Assembly: GCF_000422465.1 (NCBI RefSeq) | Contig: NZ_AULV01000013.1 | Location: 186,001-250,000 of the forward strand | Length of the DNA: 64,000 nt | Direction: 5' to 3' | Source of the DNA: Paenibacillus harenae DSM 16969 | Lineage (GTDB): Bacteria; Bacillota; Bacilli; Paenibacillales; Paenibacillaceae | Part shown: positions 61,806-64,000 of the stretch, piece after piece | Layout: every line of letters starts with the position of its first letter | How positions within the stretch are numbered: position 1 is the first letter of the stretch | The notes under the pieces: generated by a model | Database searches by the model: none | Told to the model about the DNA's origin: nothing | What the model saw: only the letters and a program-made list of their open reading frames with translations | Program-made: the position numbers and the translations under genes

Positions 61806-61913
61806 ACGCCCGCCTCCTTTCAACCAAAAACAAATGGAAATTTCAAGCTTGTCTGATCGCATCCGTTCATGTTATTATACTACTTGTGTCCAAGACACAA
61901 ATGATGAATGTGT

Positions 61914-61990
61914 GGAGCCGTGGTGTAGAGGCCTAACATGCCTGCCTGTCACGCAGGAGACCGCGGGTTCGAATCCCGTCGGCTCCGCCA
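61914..61990 (+). tRNA. tRNA-Asp (GUC anticodon)
   Basis: 77 bases with encoded CCA. Acceptor stem GGAGCCG/CGGCTCC, anticodon stem CCTGC/GCAGG around loop CTGTCAC giving GTC, and T arm CGGGTTCGAATCCCG. All four arms are intact. Confidence 0.97.
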
Positions 61991-62049
61991 TATCCATTTT
62001 CGATGCATGGGGCAAGTAGCTGCCTCAACTTACATAACCTAGAGAACAC

Positions 62050-62079
62050 CGGGCAGAGCGACAATTCTGCTCTTTTTTG
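62050..62079 (+). terminator. Terminator after tRNA-Asp
   Basis: GCAGA...TCTGC (or AGAGC...GCTCT) hairpin followed by TTTTTT, between the tRNA and gluQ. Confidence 0.7.
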
Positions 62080-62102
62080 TATTCTTCAAGGAGCGTGAGA
62101 AT

Positions 62103-63071
62103 ATGACCCGCCGCGGACGTTTTGCACCAACCCCATCCGGACTGCTTCATATCGGCAATGCATTCACCGCCCTCGCGGCCTGGCTGCAAATGCGCCAGGC
62201 CGGCGGCGAATTCGTGCTGCGCATAGAAGACATTGACAAGGCCCGCTCCCGCGCCGCCTATGCGGAGCAGCTGCAGGACGACCTGCTCTGGCTGGGTCTC
62301 GACTGGGATGAAGGGCCGCGGATCGGCGGCAGGTTCGCGCCATACGAACAGAGCCGGCGCGAGCGGCTGTACGAGGAGGCGCTTGACCGGCTGCAGCAGG
62401 CCGGACGGCTGTATCCGTGCTATTGCAGCCGGAGCGAGCTGGCATCCATCGGCAGCGCGCCGCACGGGCTGGCCTCAGAAGGTGCCGCCTATCCCGGCTT
62501 CTGCCGCTCCCTCTCGGCCGAGGAGCGCCAAGCTCGGGCGGCGAAGAAGACGCCCGCCCTGCGGTTCATCATGCCGGCGGACGCGCCATTGTTCCGGGAT
62601 ACGCTGACCGGGCAGCAGAGCTGCGCGGGCGAAGCGTCTCCCGGCGACTTTGTCGTCAAGCGTGCCGACGGCATGTTCAGCTACCAGCTCGCCGTTACGG
62701 TCGACGATGCCGCTATGGGCATCACAGACGTGCTGCGCGGCGCCGACCTGCTTGATTCAACGCCCAGGCAGCTTGCGCTGTATGAAGCGATTGACCGTAC
62801 GCCTCCGGACTTCGCCCACGTTCCGCTGCTCGTCGATGCAAGCAGCCGGCGCCTGTCCAAACGCGATCACTCGCTTACGCTTGCCGCTCTGCGCGGCGCA
62901 GCAGTGCCGCCCGAGCAACTGCTCGGCAGACTGGCCCATCTGGCCGGCTGGATCGACCGGCCGGAGCCGGTTACCGCCCGGGAGCTCGTCCAGGCTTTCG
63001 GACCGGTCCGCCCTGCGAGCGACAGGCTCGTCATTAGCGACCAGCTCCGGCAGGCGCTTACGGCAGGCTAA
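62103..63071 (+). CDS. gluQ: Glutamyl-Q tRNA(Asp) synthetase
   Basis: 322 residues, a paralogue of the GluRS catalytic core that lacks the anticodon domain. Attaches glutamate to queuosine at the wobble base of tRNA-Asp. HIGN at residues 16-19, zinc ligands Cys106, Cys108, Tyr130 and Cys134 and RRLSKRDHS near 247 are the GluQ pattern. AAGGAG precedes the ATG. It is encoded directly after the tRNA-Asp gene, whose product is its substrate, separated by a terminator. Confidence 0.95.
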   Translation: MTRRGRFAPTPSGLLHIGNAFTALAAWLQMRQAGGEFVLRIEDIDKARSRAAYAEQLQDDLLWLGLDWDEGPRIGGRFAPYEQSRRERLYEEALDRLQQAGRLYPCYCSRSELASIGSAPHGLASEGAAYPGFCRSLSAEERQARAAKKTPALRFIMPADAPLFRDTLTGQQSCAGEASPGDFVVKRADGMFSYQLAVTVDDAAMGITDVLRGADLLDSTPRQLALYEAIDRTPPDFAHVPLLVDASSRRLSKRDHSLTLAALRGAAVPPEQLLGRLAHLAGWIDRPEPVTARELVQAFGPVRPASDRLVISDQLRQALTAG

Positions 63072-63083
63072 GCCTTATAAGCG

Positions 63084-63130
63084 AAGCCGGCTGCCTATCC
63101 AGGGTGGGCGGCAGCCGGCTCTCTTTTTCA
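63084..63130 (+). terminator. Terminator of gluQ
   Basis: AGCCGGCTGCC pairs with GGCAGCCGGCT, then CTCTTTTTC. Confidence 0.85.
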
Positions 63131-63388
63131 TTCGATTATGGTTTAAGCCAAGAGCCCCTTAAGTATTATGAGTTAAGCTCAGAACTTCAGAATCCCCGGA
63201 AGCAAGTTAACGGGAAAAACGCCTGCTAATCTCGACGTAACTCTTCATTTAGCAGAGTTAAAGGGAATTTCTACCTCTAATAGAGAGAATTAACTAGCTA
63301 AGGACGGAAATCCACATTATTAACGTCATCTTTTCCCGTAATAGTTCGAAAGAACATAACGGGGATTATTTAAAGGGAGATTTTCCTG
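63131..63388. repeat. Spacer with TTAA-GGGA-CTAAT repeats
   Basis: No gene. A 24-base pattern occurs three times: GTTAACGGGAAAAACGCCTGCTAAT (63205-63229), GTTAAAGGGAATTTCTACCTCTAAT (63258-63282), and TTTAAAGGGAGATTTTCCTGCTAAT (63369-63393). Confidence 0.5.
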
Positions 63389-63544
63389 CTAATACCGTTT
63401 GTTCCACCTAGACTTCCTTAACGCACGCACATACCCAAAATAGAAAAGCGTAAGACTCATCATCCCGCATAACGGAATCCATGGACAGCCGCCGATTATA
63501 ATCTGCATGAAGCCTATAAGCATGGCAATCAAGCCCGCTTCCAT
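63389..63544 (-). CDS. Small membrane protein
   Basis: 51 residues. MEAGLIAMLIGFMQIIIGG, then CPWIPLCGMMSLTLFYFGYV, then basic RALRKSRWNKRY: two hydrophobic segments, inside-positive end. GGAGG lies seven bases before the ATG at 63544, and an upstream frame has none. It follows the partial membrane-protein gene by 37 bases. Function unknown. Confidence 0.65.
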   Translation of the reverse strand: MEAGLIAMLIGFMQIIIGGCPWIPLCGMMSLTLFYFGYVRALRKSRWNKRY

Positions 63545-63581
63545 GCAAAAGCCTCCGCTATCCGCCGCCAAGCTGTTGAAA

Positions 63582-64000
63582 TCAACCAAGCATCGTCCGC
63601 GCCTTACGCTGTCCCCACGGTTTAAACACCGAAATGGCAAACATCGCCGCCAGAGATATGATTTGCAGAATAATGCCAGCCAGAAGCTGCCCATTGTTCA
63701 CCGTAAACGATGGATTCAGCCAGACATCCAGTCCTTCCGCCGTTACGATCGTTACAGCCTTCAATGTCCATTCATACATACCAACGATGCCGATACCAAT
63801 CGAAACGACCGTCAACAGCTCTTTGACGATTATCCAATAGAACTTGAACAATCCCCAGCCCGTCATCACGGAAAGCAAAATTCCCGTTACGACAGTGCCA
63901 ATCGTCGATGCCCGGACGGATGAATCAGCCAGTACATGCATGGCATTGTAGCAGGCTTTTAGTATATCCTCGCTGTCCGTGTTCGCCGCCGCGATGCTCA
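63582..64000 (-). CDS. Membrane protein, N-terminus at or beyond the window edge
   Basis: The frame is open to the right edge (reading SIAAANTDSEDILKACYNAMHVLAD at its visible start) for about 139 residues. Four hydrophobic segments (IGTVVTGILLSVMTGWGLFKF, ELLTVVSIGIGIVGMYEW, LLAGIILQIISLAAMFAISVF and a weaker one). It may belong to the DUF2269-like family; not certain. The true start may lie within one or two codons of the edge or beyond. Confidence 0.65.
   Translation of the reverse strand, partial: SIAAANTDSEDILKACYNAMHVLADSSVRASTIGTVVTGILLSVMTGWGLFKFYWIIVKELLTVVSIGIGIVGMYEWTLKAVTIVTAEGLDVWLNPSFTVNNGQLLAGIILQIISLAAMFAISVFKPWGQRKARTMLG

Overview
The window is a chromosomal segment of a low-to-moderate GC Gram-positive spore-former, most probably Paenibacillus or a close relative. 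Supporting signs are strong AGGAGG-type ribosome binding sites, a YheI/YheH-type ABC exporter pair, LtaS-like and CcdC-like proteins, a DUF1540 protein, a GlnRS gene (absent from most Bacillus) and GC-rich coding DNA with AT-rich spacers. The assignment is inferred from gene content only.

Layout. 1-9.6 kb: the 5' part of glnS (cut by the left edge), two unrecognised genes, a glutathione peroxidase, a ccdC-like/DUF2252 pair, an AraC-GyrI regulator, a GNAT enzyme, an MFS exporter and an ArsR regulator. 9.6-10.95 kb: a GNAT gene between two blocks of short intergenic repeats. 10.95-13.9 kb: a peroxide-defence block (katA, an OmpR-like regulator with a degenerate receiver, perR) with near-identical 7-1-7 operators before katA and perR. 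13.9-24.1 kb: HxlR/old-yellow-enzyme pair, a promoter-hairpin-terminator RNA candidate, cardiolipin synthase, dgt, nucleoside hydrolase, DUF1540, VanY-type carboxypeptidase, LTA-synthase-like protein and Bcp. 24.1-30 kb: asparaginase, PadR plus ABC exporter, pentapeptide-repeat protein and methionine aminopeptidase. The PadR promoter carries two copies of a palindrome that recurs in the nucleoside hydrolase/DUF1540 spacer. 30-34.9 kb: MMPL transporter with MarR, and a secreted protein. 35-37.1 kb: a Tn554-type remnant beside a MarR/epoxide hydrolase pair. 37.1-42.6 kb: a run of small enzymes on the minus strand (SRPBCC/MerR, kinase-like, GNAT, phosphatase, PurO-like, Nudix).

43-47.3 kb holds a heterodimeric multidrug ABC exporter (BmrC/BmrD type). 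It is preceded by an unannotated 29-codon leader ORF and two terminator-like hairpins, the layout expected of translation-coupled attenuation. 47.3-50.4 kb is an AT-rich, probably acquired island: a secreted precursor with a Cys-rich hydrophobic C-terminus resembling halocin C8-type bacteriocins, a 57-residue two-helix membrane protein behind it, a short IS231-ended MITE, and two tandem secreted paralogues. An IS231-type element and the wreck of a second transposon follow.

52.8-64 kb: flavohemoglobin hmp with a palindrome centred at about -41.5 from its predicted start site and a short Crp/Fnr protein overlapping it tail to tail; an XPD/DinG-like helicase with an N-terminal nuclease-like motif; a lipoprotein; repeat-rich spacers; a PP2C phosphatase; a GH2 glycosidase next to a broken synthase gene; tRNA-Asp; gluQ; and a partial membrane-protein gene at the right edge.
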